Assembly (NCBI GenBank): GCA_002633025.1
Contig: NMRB01001294.1
Location: 30,144 to 94,143, forward strand
Length of the DNA: 64,000 nt
Direction of reading: 5' to 3'
Source of the DNA: Notospermus geniculatus
Lineage: Eukaryota > Nemertea > Pilidiophora > Heteronemertea > Lineidae
Position numbers and translations under genes: made by a program. The notes below the pieces were generated by a model. It saw nothing but the letters and a program-made list of their open reading frames with translations. It searched no databases and was not told the DNA's origin. This document shows positions 33,235 to 44,808 of this stretch, piece by piece (position 1 is the first letter of the stretch; every line of letters starts with the position of its first letter).

Positions 33235-34973
33235 TTTTACACTTTTAGTTTTCAACTGCGGGAACCCCTGAATAAAAGCAAGAAAAAATCCATATTGTCA
33301 CACAAAAGTGGGAGCAAATCTTGAAACCAGTGACCTTGTTGCATATTTTATGTCATTGGTTTATATTTGAGGACCATCAGTGTCGACACCTTTTGCAGGG
33401 TTTCTGCTGGAGTATTAGATTTAGTAGCCAGTTTTGTTGAAATAAGATATTTTTATCCAGGGCAGCAATATTCCATTGTAAATAGCATTACAAAATTTGA
33501 GCCAATCATTTATTTCTGTCGGCAGTTTATTTTAAAAGTGGTAGCTTTTGGCTCCTTCGGCTACTGCCAGCAGAAACCCTGCTTTTGACATAATCAGCAG
33601 ACCAGTTTCTATGCCACAATTTTTTTCTTTTGAACTTCAGTACCGTACTGTAATACCGGTACGTTTTTGTGTACAACAGGTACCCGGTACCGTGATATGA
33701 ATACCCAGACCCTGCCAATATGAGCTTAAAGGGATCACCTACCTAAAATTCCTCATGCGAATAAGATATGTAGAAAAAAATCACGGCCTCTTTCGACACA
33801 CTGAAAGCCTAGTTGCGATTGGATCCCTCACCAATATGGCTTGAAATTGTCCGATCTATCTGTCCAGAATGTGAAGTGAAATAGACACAGCTTTTCTCTC
33901 GACAATAAGCCTCAACAATGCTGGACGACAACCCAATGTCTGAATGTGTGGACTAGCTGCCAGTATACGTGCACAGGCTGGCGTTCCCTTCCCTACCACA
34001 AGAGCTTTACACACCTGTTAACTTCCACCGACCCAGGTACCCACATATATGCATAATAAAAACCTGCTGGTCTGGGGCATGATTGTGTAGATCTAGTCAG
34101 GCACAGGGCAAATCCAGGCTACATATGTTGACTCAGGCCTAGGCCTACACTTTACATGACCCCATGGGTCTTGTGACCTTTTTATAACTCTGATTATCCC
34201 TGGGGTTACCCTGGTCGGGCATGGGAGCACCTGGACTCAGGCCAAACCTGTCTGTCAGAATATTAGCTGATAGGCCTATTGACTGGGGTCAATCTGATTG
34301 CACCATGCGGGTTTAGACCTCCCTGGACAATCCCTCCCAGACAAGCCTCACTGCTTAATACAGTACAGACTTGGAAAAGTGGAATGTGCTCCATGAACTG
34401 TGTGGGTCTGGGAAAGAATGTGATGATGGGGGTGGAGGTTTGGCAAGGTCTACACTCTAGGCCTTCATGTAACAGTTGACAAACCCTTGACATCGATTCA
34501 AGATGGGACAGGGAAATCAGTCATTGTTTGACATTATTTTGATATCAGGGCAGAATTATGCCCAAATCAAATGATAGGAGACCTAACCCTGACACATGAC
34601 CAGATGCCCACCAGTTCAATGTCATTAACCACTTAGGCCTATCCATCATAGTCATGACTTTGGGTCGATATCAAACTCGAAATTGCTGCAACATTCATAA
34701 TTGAGGCCAACTTCTGACCGAAGCCTACATGGGCATGCAGACGTGAAAGTTTAAGTTGGCTCTCAATGGGCAATTCATGATTGTTGATGTCTGTATGCCT
34801 TTTACGAGGGTGTCTACAATCCAAAGACCGAAGATTTCTATAATCCAATGACCTACTATAGAATGATGATTATAGACACCCCTTTTACGATACCAATGAC
34901 ACAAATAACCGCCCATAGCTTTCTATGGTTGAGTTACCCATAGAAAGTCCAGAAAACTCTCATGTGAGGCACC

Positions 34974-35257
34974 TTTAAAGCCCCGCTGTATTGAATTTTA
35001 CGATATTTTCAAAATGTGCACATAGGAGTGCACATAGAGGTCTCATGGCCTCTTGTAGCCCCCAAAAATGCTTGCCTCGTACCTACTTCAGCGAATCAAG
35101 GCCTAGTTTTCAGCACACATTTGAAATAACGACAGGGAGAGCTCTAATGTATTCAGATGGAGCATAGTACATTTTACACTACAATGACATCATCTACTGA
35201 CGTCGAGAATCGCGGCGATGATTGGTGCTTTTCCAATTCAATACAGTGGAGCTTTAA
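34974..35257. mobile_element. MITE family J, copy 2
   Basis: Starts TTTAAAGCCCCGCTGTATTG and ends CAATACAGTGGAGCTTTAA. The interior is colinear with 23095-23366. It abuts a degraded MITE A fragment on its left. Confidence 0.75.
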
Positions 35258-36175
35258 AGTCAGAGACCAACAAAATAACAGATTTGCATCTGTTTGTGAC
35301 CTTGAGCAAACACTTGACACACATCACGCCAGATATAGCTGAAGAGTCAGAACCCAACAAACTCGTAATGTGCGCAATCAGTTAGCACGTTCTACACAAA
35401 GGATTTTTCCAATGTATACCATCATTGCCAAATATAGTATCTAAGCTAAGATTGGTCCTTAAGTGCACGACCGCTAGGACCACAATGCAAGATACTGGGT
35501 CATAATGAGGGCCTACCCTCAACATAACCAAACACATGGCCAAGTACCACTTATCGAAAGCTATTACCAACATCAAACCCACACATCGAGATATAATAGC
35601 CCGGGACCCCCACATTATATATGCCTCTCTCCATAAATTAATATTAACCTAATCATAATGCCAGTATGTTGGCCCGGGCTGGCAACGTTTTTATGTATTG
35701 TTCTCCGCATGAGAATGTGGCCTGTATGCCCATATGGCGTCGCCCTTCCCACATTCTACGTCCAGACAACCCCATAATTAAGAGATTTTCCCAGGCTGTT
35801 GTGCAGTTTCACACCAGGTCAGTCAGGTGCTTTACTTACAAGGCTGTGGGTTCCCATATATGGGAAAATGTTCCATAGGTATGGGAGAACGACCCATATG
35901 TTTGGTCAATATGGGACACAAAAAAGTTGGGGATATGAGGCAAGGGGTGGGGTGGGTGGTATGAATCATTTTTTACAACCGTTTTATAAAGACCAATGCA
36001 TTTGTACAGCAGATTGGAAGCAAAAGCTTTTACTTCTTTTCAATCAGGAGCCATGCTATGCTTTTCTTTTGACCCACCCTGTGGCCAGGAGTGGATCTGT
36101 TTTCCACTAAAGCCATAAGAAACTTTGAGAATCATGGGTGCTATAGTTCTCTTCTATACTGACAGAGTGTAGACA

Positions 36176-36329
36176 TGCGGGGGGTCCAGGGTTTGGGAAA
36201 AGAGGGGGCGCCATGTACTAGGAACTTTGAAATGCACCAAGTTCTAGAATTTCACAGTTGATTTTAAAGATTCGTTGGCCAAGGGAGGGGGGCGTGTGCC
36301 GGGTGCACCCCCTTTGGATCTGCACCTGA
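36176..36329. mobile_element. MITE family E, copy with ACATG target duplication
   Basis: Begins GGGGGTCCAGGG (left terminus diverged), ends GGATCTGCACCTG, and is flanked by ACATG on both sides. The core with AATTTCACAGTTGATTTTA is colinear with other family E copies. Confidence 0.65.
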
Positions 36330-37946
36330 CATGCTCCTGTTTCCAGCTACATGAAATTCAAAAAATTGCAATGGGTAGGCCTGGGCCAAAAGATAGGGCC
36401 TACACCAGCAGTGGCCTGTGCTGTTTCAGGAATATTTCTTGGAAGAGAAGCCCTTTCACATAATCACACAAATTGTCATCATTTAACCCCTGAACTTCAC
36501 AAGTTAACAGAAGCAGACGACACCTGCAGTGCATTATGGGATAGCTATAGCACCTCCAATTATCACCCTCCCAGTGTGAATGTTGTTTTCCACGACCCCT
36601 GGGATCTTGGAATAAAAAAGGTGTCAATAATAACAAAGGCCAAGATCCCGGGGCCTAGATATCTGTATCACAAGAAAATACAGGGGAGGGACGGGAGTTT
36701 GAACAGCCGCTTCACGGGCCTGCTACAATGTATACCGTTATGTATACGCAAATATACACAGAACGCTGTTCACGCAGAAAATAGTGTCGTCTGCTACAAT
36801 CGCTGAACAGACCAGGAAATGCAAGGGAATCAAAAAACTTAGTTTTGGGACACTTGCCCCGTTCTTTTACTCGAAATTCCGACAGATTTCCGGTCTAGTA
36901 CAGGAGTAGTGTCGTCTGCTACGATATTGGCAAGGTAACAACACACTGCGGCATGTGTGATAGGCCTATACAAAGTATCGTAGGCCTGTTCAATCTCAGT
37001 GCAGCCACCACCATTGATTGCCTCTAACCGCGCCGAGGCCAGGGCTGGGAATTTTTATGCCAATGGACAAAAAATAAACACTTCAAGACCACGTGTAACA
37101 AACTATTATATGTATATGTATGATAAAGTACGTAAGAGCTCTTACCTTGCGTGTACATGTATTGGTATACCGCAAACAAGTCCACAAACGCCGAGTTATC
37201 GTGGTCGTGTGTGTAAATCTATACTCCCCGGCCCTAGAAGCTTATTAGGCTGAGGGTGGGGGTCGGTACTGGCTAGAATCCAAATATGGGTAATTATCAT
37301 CCCGTGACGTCAGAACTCTGGGCGGTGATTGGATGCGCGTCCCCCACGTGTTGCGCGTAGCTGTGGGTAGGGCGGGCTGAGGCGGTCTCGTTGTGATTGT
37401 GACGTCTGCTCGCCCTGGAGGCAGGCTTCGAGAGCTGACTCCACAAACCATCGGCTGCTCGCTGGTTTATTGATTCCGAATTGGTTGTTTTGTATGGAGC
37501 CATATTCCTGGGCTGTGAGGGCAGCATTATGTTGGATTATCAATGCCTGCTGTCGTTCCTGCGCAGGTCAATAGGCCTGTGCAAAGTCCAGCTCCGCGTG
37601 TCTCATCCGGGGCCTGAATATGGAACTGACACCGCCACAATCCTGTTGCAAAGTGAGAGCGCGGATGGGGGAATGTGGAGGGTGATTTTACAAATAAATG
37701 ATACTTTAGCACCCCCCTCATTTCTACAGATTGATAGAGAGAGATTTCTTCGTCCCCTTAACCCCTCCCCCCCCCCCACGCTCCAGATGCCCCGGGCCAG
37801 ATGCACAGCCCGCGACGCGACCATGAACCACCATGAACACGTTCACGGCTGTGAGTGTCATTCGAAAGCCCCGAATTTCACCCTTTCGTTGCCTCACCGG
37901 ACAACTTTCGTGGTCGACAACATTGTGGTGAGTTTGCGATGGCGAT

Positions 37947-38542
37947 GGACTCGAGGTCGAGTTATCGTTTTGACCACACTGTAGTGAAAGTCTCTTGCGC
38001 GAGTCGGCTGTCATGGGCGACTCAACTGTAGAAATGGGCATTTGTCTCACTGGTCTGGTGTATTAAAGTCGTAAGGAAAGAAACGATGGGGAATCACCCA
38101 TTGAGAGCCACCTCGCAGGAGAAAACTCTCATGTGGAACAGAAGCCCCGACAGAGAAGCGCCTTGCGGCAATGGGGCGCGATCGCAAGTGGCGCCATCTT
38201 CACGACGCTCAGAGAAGATCATGCTTTCAAATACGCGCCACTGTCGATGTGACGGAAGATTACAACATTTTTTTCTGGTGTATCCGTGTCACATTCAAAA
38301 TGTGTCACGCCTGATAGGCCTGTCTGCTGAAGTACACCATTGATCTACGCTTTCGTCCTACGCAATGGACCGAGGTCGGAGTCCACCGGTGTAAAGATAA
38401 CCGAACTAGTGCACGCGCAGTCACCAGACGACGTGTTGGAGCGAATGGCCGATGAGCGCCGATCAGGATTCTGCCGGTGGTGAGTATAAAATAAGGCATT
38501 CTTGTCTTGTCTTCGTGTTCAATGGTTAATAGCACATCAAGA
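37947..38542. repeat. Copy 1 of a 0.6-kb duplication beside a single n
   Basis: Colinear with 38544-39184. Copy 1 ends exactly at the n (38543), and copy 2 begins exactly after it at the homologous base (GGACTCGAGG). It is GC-rich, contains a degraded MITE A, and lies upstream of the membrane-protein gene. Confidence 0.85.
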
Positions 38543-38543
38543 N

Positions 38544-39184
38544 GGACTCGAGGCCGAGTTATCGTTTTGACCACACTGTAGTGAAAGTCTCTTGCGCGAG
38601 TCGGCTGTCATGGGCGACTCAACTGTAAAAATGGGCATTTGTCTCACTGGTCTGGTGTATTTAAGTCGTAAGGAAGGAAACGATGGGGAATCACCCACTG
38701 AGAGCCACCTCGCATGAGAAAACTCTCATGTGGAACAGAAGCCCCGACAGAGAAGCGCCTTGCGGCAATGAAATTGAAATGAAATTGAAATGAAATTGAA
38801 ATGAAAATTGAAATGGGGCGCGATCGCAAGTGGCGCCATCTTCACGACGCTCAGAGAAGATCATGCTTTCAAATACGCGCCACTGTCGATGTGACGGAAG
38901 ATTACAACATTTTTTTCTGGTGTATCCGTGTCACATTCAAAATGTGTCACGCCTGATAGGCCTGTCTGCTGAAGTACACCATTGATCTACGCTTTCGTCC
39001 TACGCAATGGACCGAGGTCGGAGTCCACCGGTGTAAAGATAACCGAACTAGTGCACGCGCAGTCACCAGACGACGTGTTGGAGCGAATGGCCGATGAGCG
39101 CCGATCAGGATTCTGCCGGTGGTGAGTATAAAATAAGGCATTCTTGTCTTGTCTTCGTGTTCAATGGTTAATAGCACATCAAGA
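38544..39184. repeat. Copy 2 of the duplication, with a 45-bp microsatellite expansion
   Basis: Nearly identical to 37947-38542 except for about 45 extra bases around 38770-38815 made of TGAAATTGAAA units, which copy 1 lacks. A microsatellite length difference between otherwise near-identical copies is typical of two alleles. Confidence 0.85.
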
Positions 39185-39829
39185 CTAGGCCTACCAGGTA
39201 TCGTCCAAAATAAGGCCTTCCCCATGTTTGAGTCGGCTGCGTGCAGTAAAGCACAGAATAGGAAAGTGCCAGCCCGGGAGTGCCAGTGGGTTTTCCCCAG
39301 TGTCTAGCAGACGACAAACTCTACTTTCACATTACAAAATGAAAGACGGTCTGTGGAGGACATGAGTGTATATCATGGTTATTTATTTATGTCGTCAGTT
39401 CATTCTGGAAAATGGTGGAAGGCCGGACTGGTTCTTTCTCAGTGTTTGAACTGTTCTACCAACTTTGTTTCATCTGGTAGTTTATAAATTGCTCACATCG
39501 CGACGCGCCGCCACTGCAAGGACCCGTTCTCGCAGTCAGCCGCCGTTTTGGAATTATCCAACAGAAGCTAGGCCTATATTATGGATTTAGGTTGGGGAAA
39601 GTTTGAGAATCATTGATGCCCGATCATTCCCATCCATCGCAACCTCACGTTGCGTCTTTACCACTCAGTCGTAGGCCTAGACACTGTCCAAACTCGGTAC
39701 ACATGTACCCCGACTCTGGGATTCACTCCGGGCCACATTCCCGAACGGAGTTGATATCATATTGCATGCTAATAGAAAATATATGAAAAGTATCCTGGGT
39801 AATGAACCCTTGGATCGAACTGGGACAAA

Positions 39830-42419
39830 ATGACCACAGAACTTCCTGGGTCAGTGTCTATAATGGCACATTCTTTCGCTTCAGGTAAAATGGCTGAAGT
39901 ACAAGAAAACAAGGGTATCGGTTCGCTGGGCGTGAATGCTGAAGGAAGTATAGTGATTGTTGGTGGCGCTTCCCAAGGCGGGAAAGATGGTGATGCCGGC
40001 GAATCAAGTGAAAACAGTTTAGTAATCATCGACGAACTCCCGAGTTCCAAACATGGCGCCGAGGGGCAGACGACCGAAGGTATCCAAGATGGCGCCGCGC
40101 GTGATGAGAATCAAGACGAGGGATTTGAGGATTTGAAGACCGAGAGGGATCCAGGGGCTGGAGGGGTTGGTCGTGAGGGTGGTCAGGCTACTGAGACATC
40201 TCGATCAGATGGAGAAGAGGCCACGGAAAGCATGGAAGTCATCGACGAGAATGAGGTCAAAGGTGAAGGTCAAATTCAGTCTTTGGATACTTTGCCGACC
40301 TCGGACAACTCGAAGGTCAAGGACATACAAGATCATTTGAAAGAAACCATCATGCTTCTTCAGGTCATCAACATATTGTCCATCGTCGGTCGGTATCTGC
40401 GCATCACTTGCAATGCAACTGCAGACGATGCTGAGTTGGTTATCGGCCAGCAGGAGGCGCTGTTTGAAACCTTAAAACTTTGCGACAGCTTATCTCTGAT
40501 GATGCAAAGCCTGCAATCTGGCGCGAACAACATCTTGGAGAAACTTAAAATCGCCTACTTGTATCTTTTGGATGGTTTCCCCGACTTTGCCACGGCGGAC
40601 ATCGCCGCTATTTCTAAGGACGTCGACTCCATGAAGACAGCCGTGGGGAAAATGCAGGCACGTGTCTCGGTCACTGTCGACAAGGTAAAGGGGACGAAGC
40701 CGAAGGTTGACAGCGTTTTGGCCGATCGCGAAACAAATCTTCGAAAGGCGGAAGACAACCTGGCGAAACTAATGGACTGGGAGGAGAAAACTGCAACACA
40801 GGTTGCCGCAAAACAAGGCCCTAGCGGGATTTCTAAGCGGTTGGAACGATCCAAAAGAGATTTGTTGTCAAAGTTTGCGCTGGTTTGGTGCTGGTTGACG
40901 AAACTGCTGACGTCTGCGGCGGTTACAGTTTACGGACTCCTGGTAGCATTGAAGAACTTCTTCGTCCGAGGTGTGAAACGCGTCCTTGCGACTTTGTACG
41001 ACGTTGCTACCCTCCTGTTCCTTGCCCTCGTCTTTGTGGCTCGAGGATTGTTGGCGATCGGAAGTTACTGCATCTGTTTTCCACCACTGATCTTACTGTT
41101 CTGTTTCCTCCTGGAATGCGCCGTTAAGTTCTCAGTGTGGATATCATTCGGTTCACTTCGAGTTTTACGAGCTGTGTTCGTGATCTTCCCTGTGGCGGTA
41201 ATCACCTGGGCTGTCACCAAGTTGTGCGGGCTGTGGCCGATTTCCACCCTCAGGCCAAAGGTTTTGTCACTTCTGACAGCGGCCGAGAAGAAGACCTCAA
41301 TACCACCGAATAAGCAAGTCACGGAAGGAATTCTCCAATTCATCGGGGTCAACGGCAGGAAGAAAAAAATTGAGGCGGGGTCAGGTCTGTCGAGTACTTA
41401 TAAGGTCCTGCAACCGGCGAGCGACGATAGCCTTTCGCTTCGGCGTCGCCACACCCCGGTACCTTCTGACGTAGAGGAGGGGACGACCGCCGAAGTCGTA
41501 GAAGCTGCGGCACCGAAACCGGCCGAGAAACCAAGACAGACGGTGCACCCTCCTGTGTCGCGACCACCGAGACCAGATAGTCCAGAAATACGTGGCATGG
41601 AGCTGAATGTTGAAAAATACCAAGAGTCCATCTGTCGGGTGAAACTGGTCTTGACCATCGTCGACCTCACGGTGCCATTGTTGGGCAGCCTGGAGGCCAT
41701 CTTGCTGACGTCATCAAAACTTGTTGAGACGTGGTATGACGAATGTGTGAATGTGGTCGAGCCGAGTATGACCATGACGGTTAAGGCGGCGGCGAAGCTG
41801 GACCAGGAGGGGAAAATGAAGTACTGGAACTCAATGCAGTTTCAGCAGGAGGTGATCAAGTACTATTGCAGGTGAGTTGGCTCTAAACACTGGAGGCCAT
41901 GTTGATGACGTCACCTCTGCATTATTCCCAGGAAGTGACGTCAGTGTTTGTTTAGACTGCGCTCTTTGCCATTCCCGTTCTTAGAGGATTTATCGCGGGA
42001 CTTTGACGAAGAAACCGCCGTCGGATCTCAGCCCTGATTGAAGGAGTACCCACCGGACTTGCGACACCGCGCGTCAACTCCATACACGTAGCGCTTGCGT
42101 TGTGTCATTGCTAGCCGCTAGCAGGACAATCACTTGAACTCTCTAATGTCACACATTTACGTCTCCTTTTTCCAGGTGGCGCGCCCTGCAAGTCTATGCC
42201 GAAAAGAACAGATCCATTCTCCGGAAGGTCCGTCAACAAATTGAAGATTACTACACGGAAAATCTTCGGCCGCGTGAGGCGGTGAAGTTCTCCTGGACCC
42301 TGGCTGAGAAGGAAGAGGACACTAAAATCCAAGAGATGTGCCGGTGTTTTCAGCGACGCATGGCCAAGGATGACGTCAAGGAATGGGGTGAAGTTGCGTC
42401 CGGATTGCATCTAGTTTGA
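39830..42419 (+). CDS. Unrecognised 761-residue multi-pass membrane protein, two exons
   Basis: Exons 39830-41871 and 42176-42419 join in phase (TGC AG|G) with good donor (AG|GTGAGT) and acceptor (TTTTTCCAG). The stop is TGA at 42417. Residues 1-160 are acidic and Gly/Ser/Glu-rich with short hydrophobic-acidic patches (SIVIVGG, SLVIIDEL, MEVIDEN). Residues 163-345 are predicted helical, ending in a charged coiled-coil-like stretch. About four hydrophobic segments lie between 349 and 468 (for example LLFLALVFVARGLLAI). Residues 480-590 form a basic, then proline-rich linker. Residues 590-761 are helical and charged. There is no signal peptide. Met1 has A at -3, and Met21 has the better context (AAAATGG). 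I recognise no family. An exon of 2 kb with strong codon-like composition and a spliced terminal exon argues for a real gene. A helical-bundle/membrane/helical layout is seen, not a known function. Confidence 0.8.
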
Positions 42420-42719
42420 TGACGGCGTCCGCCCCTCCCCCCAGTGCAGTTATGTGCTAAACGGGGTTTCCCGCGTAAATGGTCCGACTTAACGGTTCCC
42501 ACCATTGCTTTCGTTTTCCAATGGACAAATAATAAGCGCTTTCAGCACCCGACGACTTCACCTCTGACTTTCACGCGGGAAAATTGTAAACCGCATTGGC
42601 AAATAGAAGGCACCTCATCTTGCCCCGACAACAAGGTAGACTGGTCCCCTGCCTTCATAAACCTCCTCTACGCTCGTACAGTGGGTCTCTTGGGGGCAGA
42701 GGATCAGTCTACCTGACCA

Positions 42720-43331
42720 GGGGCTTGATTCACAAAAGCCCTCTGCGTACTTATGATCGTAACCCTGCCCGTATCTAATTGTTCGTCAACTTGTTGACAA
42801 TAGATACGGGCAGTGCTAAGATCATACGTACGTAAAGAGGGCTTTTGCCCGGTTGTTCAGCCTTGGCTTAAGCCAGAGTTGGGTCGATCCCGACATAAGC
42901 GTGGCTTAAGCCAGACTTATATTTCACAGCGCGTTGCGCAGGTTGGGCTTCAAACACAAGCCAAGCTTAAGCCTTTCTTATAATAAACCTGGCATTGGGG
43001 TGGTTATAAGCCCGACTTACAATGGTAGGCCTATTCACTGTACGCCCTGACTTTGTAGATGGCAGAAGCATTGGTTCAGCTGACGTAACCCACACCTGAG
43101 CAACCGGGCAGACATCATCGAGCAAATTGTATAGGGAAGCATTGGGAAGGAGGGTAATAAGCCAGGCTTCGGTGATCCCAAGTTTAATTCAGGCTGTGCA
43201 ATGAACTCGGAATTGATTAAGCTGTTCTTATGACCAGACATAAGCGCGACTTACGTGAACTCGAGTTTGAGGAATAAGCTAGGCTCAGGTGAGCCAAACC
43301 TGAACAACCGGGCATTTGTGAATCAGGCCCC
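42720..43331. mobile_element. Outer MITE (GGGGCTTGATTCACAAAAGC) interrupted by an inner MITE
   Basis: The left end GGGGCTTGATTCACAAAAGC pairs with AGAGGGCTTTT at 42836-42846 plus TTTGTGAATCAGGCCCC at the far right. Removing 42847-43313 restores an uninterrupted inverted repeat, so the inner element inserted later. Confidence 0.8.
42847..43313. mobile_element. Inner MITE (GCCCGGTTGTTCAG)
   Basis: The ends GCCCGGTTGTTCAG and CTGAACAACCGGGC are perfect inverted repeats, with further internal stems such as GGCTTAAGCC-type motifs. It is flanked by TTT on both sides when one A is assigned to the right terminus, so a 3-bp target duplication is possible. Confidence 0.8.
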
Positions 43332-44060
43332 CAGGGTTCCAATTACTTTCACCTTGGAGGAATAAACTCCGAGCTCCCATCATGGCCCAGTGACGGGCGC
43401 ATACCAGTACTTGAAGGGCGAAGTGACCATAGGCCTTCAAGATGAGGGGTCAGAGCATCACTATATATTATACATGTATAACGTGCGAACACGCTGGGTA
43501 CATTTGATTTCAGTTATTATTGTCACTATTAACATAACACACATCCATCATTTATTTACAATACATGTATGCTATAAGCAAAAAGTCAATCTCCAGAATT
43601 CACAAATTTTCGACCCCAACCGGGGTCTTTTTCAAGTGGAACCTTACAATCCGAAACTCTAGAAAAGAGTCTTTTCTAGAGTTTCTGCATGTTTTTGCCA
43701 ATCATTACTGATCTCAGTTACCAGTGTAACATCTATCAGTGAATGTCCCCCTCACTCTACTACCCTACTGAACAGTCACGGTCTCTTTAGCTGTCTATTG
43801 TCATTACGTTCCAAATACAAAGGTAACACTGAAAATGGGGAACACTGGCAGATGTTACACCAGTTCTTAATCTGACACATACATGTACTCTTCTGACATT
43901 GTATAGGATGTCACATAGACATGAGGTTTGATTATTTCCGGTGTAGAGATGATGATTGTTTCACACTAAATAAACAGACACGTTTTTTGCACCAGTTTAG
44001 TATCCTTTATTTTGTGTCACTTTCGAATGTCAAATGTTCCATCGAGGCCACCCTGCAATT

Positions 44061-44299
44061 CAGTGTTCTAGCCAGAAATTTTTCCAAACAGGGTGGGATG
44101 ACTGTATTTTCCTATTATTTTAAGGCCCTGGATTTTCAAACAGGGTGGGAATGAAATTCAAACAGGGTGGTGAAATAGAAAATGCATTGCAAGTTACATT
44201 TTTAAACAGGGTGCTAAAAATTGGAACAGGGTGGTAAGATGACTTCTGAATTTTGAACAGGGTGGTACCGCCCTGTGAACTGGCCTGGCTAGAACACTG
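44061..44299. mobile_element. MITE family F, copy 2
   Basis: The ends CAGTGTTCTAGCC and GGCTAGAACACTG are identical to copy 1 at 30712-30957. The interior AAACAGGGTGG repeats are conserved. No target duplication is obvious here. Confidence 0.75.
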
Positions 44300-44651
44300 C
44301 CTCCTCACTGTCACTGACTTGCTGTTTTACCGTTGCTCAACATTCTGTCTTACCATCAGTGCTGCCATCTTCACTAGGCTCCGACAACATTTGAAGTCGG
44401 TAAAACTTGGTTCTGGCCATCCTCGCACCCAGGGTCTTCACAACCGCTCCCTTCCTCGCACTTGTTTCAGAGGGTAGGGACGCAAATGACCTGAGATTCT
44501 CAGTATAGCTTCTGACATGCTACTTCAAGAGTCTTTATTCGATGTTACTTGAAGCGGACTATTCGCGCCGAGTCAAAGATTCCACAGAACAGTTTCTGGA
44601 GCGGCCGCCACAATGCATTTACCAGCTGTTGTTACAAATAAAACGGGTTGT

Positions 44652-44657
44652 TTTATT
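44652..44657 (-). promoter_or_regulatory. Candidate poly(A) signal of NCAPG2
   Basis: TTTATT on the plus strand reads AATAAA on the minus strand, 152 bases past the proposed NCAPG2 stop codon. It is the nearest canonical hexamer that I noticed. Position and sequence are the only support. Confidence 0.4.
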
Positions 44658-44808
44658 ATTTTTGGTTCACTTTGGACAGACCCGAACAATCTGCTTTAAA
44701 GCCATCATTGTAGAACATCTAAATCTTGTATTATATGGTGATCTATCCAAGGCATCGTTCATGAGAAACTAATCCTTCTTCGGGATCTAATGGTAAGTGT
44801 CCGTACCT

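Larger units (their letters stand above)
28156..39829. other. Intergenic region upstream of NAB, repeat-rich
   Basis: No phased exon set was found on either strand. The first NAB exon(s) encoding the start of NCD1 should lie here or in the gap represented by the n at 28155, but I cannot find the expected leucine-rich sequence. The region holds copies of MITE families A, B, C, E, F, G and J, a tandem repeat around 29072-29275 next to a single n (29071), a 17-base poly-G at 30643-30659, and the duplicated segment at 37947-39184. Longer reading frames at 30777-31307, 31797-32225 and 37481-37984 overlap repeats or lack conserved features. Confidence 0.55.
42420..44808. other. Intergenic region between membrane-protein gene and NCAPG2
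   Basis: The two genes converge here (plus gene ending 42419, minus gene ending 44809). The region holds a nested MITE pair (42720-43331), a family F MITE (44061-44299) and a putative NCAPG2 poly(A) signal (44652-44657). No other gene is seen. Confidence 0.6.

Noticed and set aside
37481-37984. 167-codon plus-strand frame upstream of the membrane-protein gene
   Set aside because: The region is GC-rich and the frame runs into the duplicated segment. Other frames are open as well, and there is no conserved motif.
39769-40050. Minus-strand frames antisense to the membrane-protein gene (also 40555-40854, 41065-41352, 41398-41775)
   Set aside because: They are shadows of the long plus-strand exon, which has the better composition and splice continuity.
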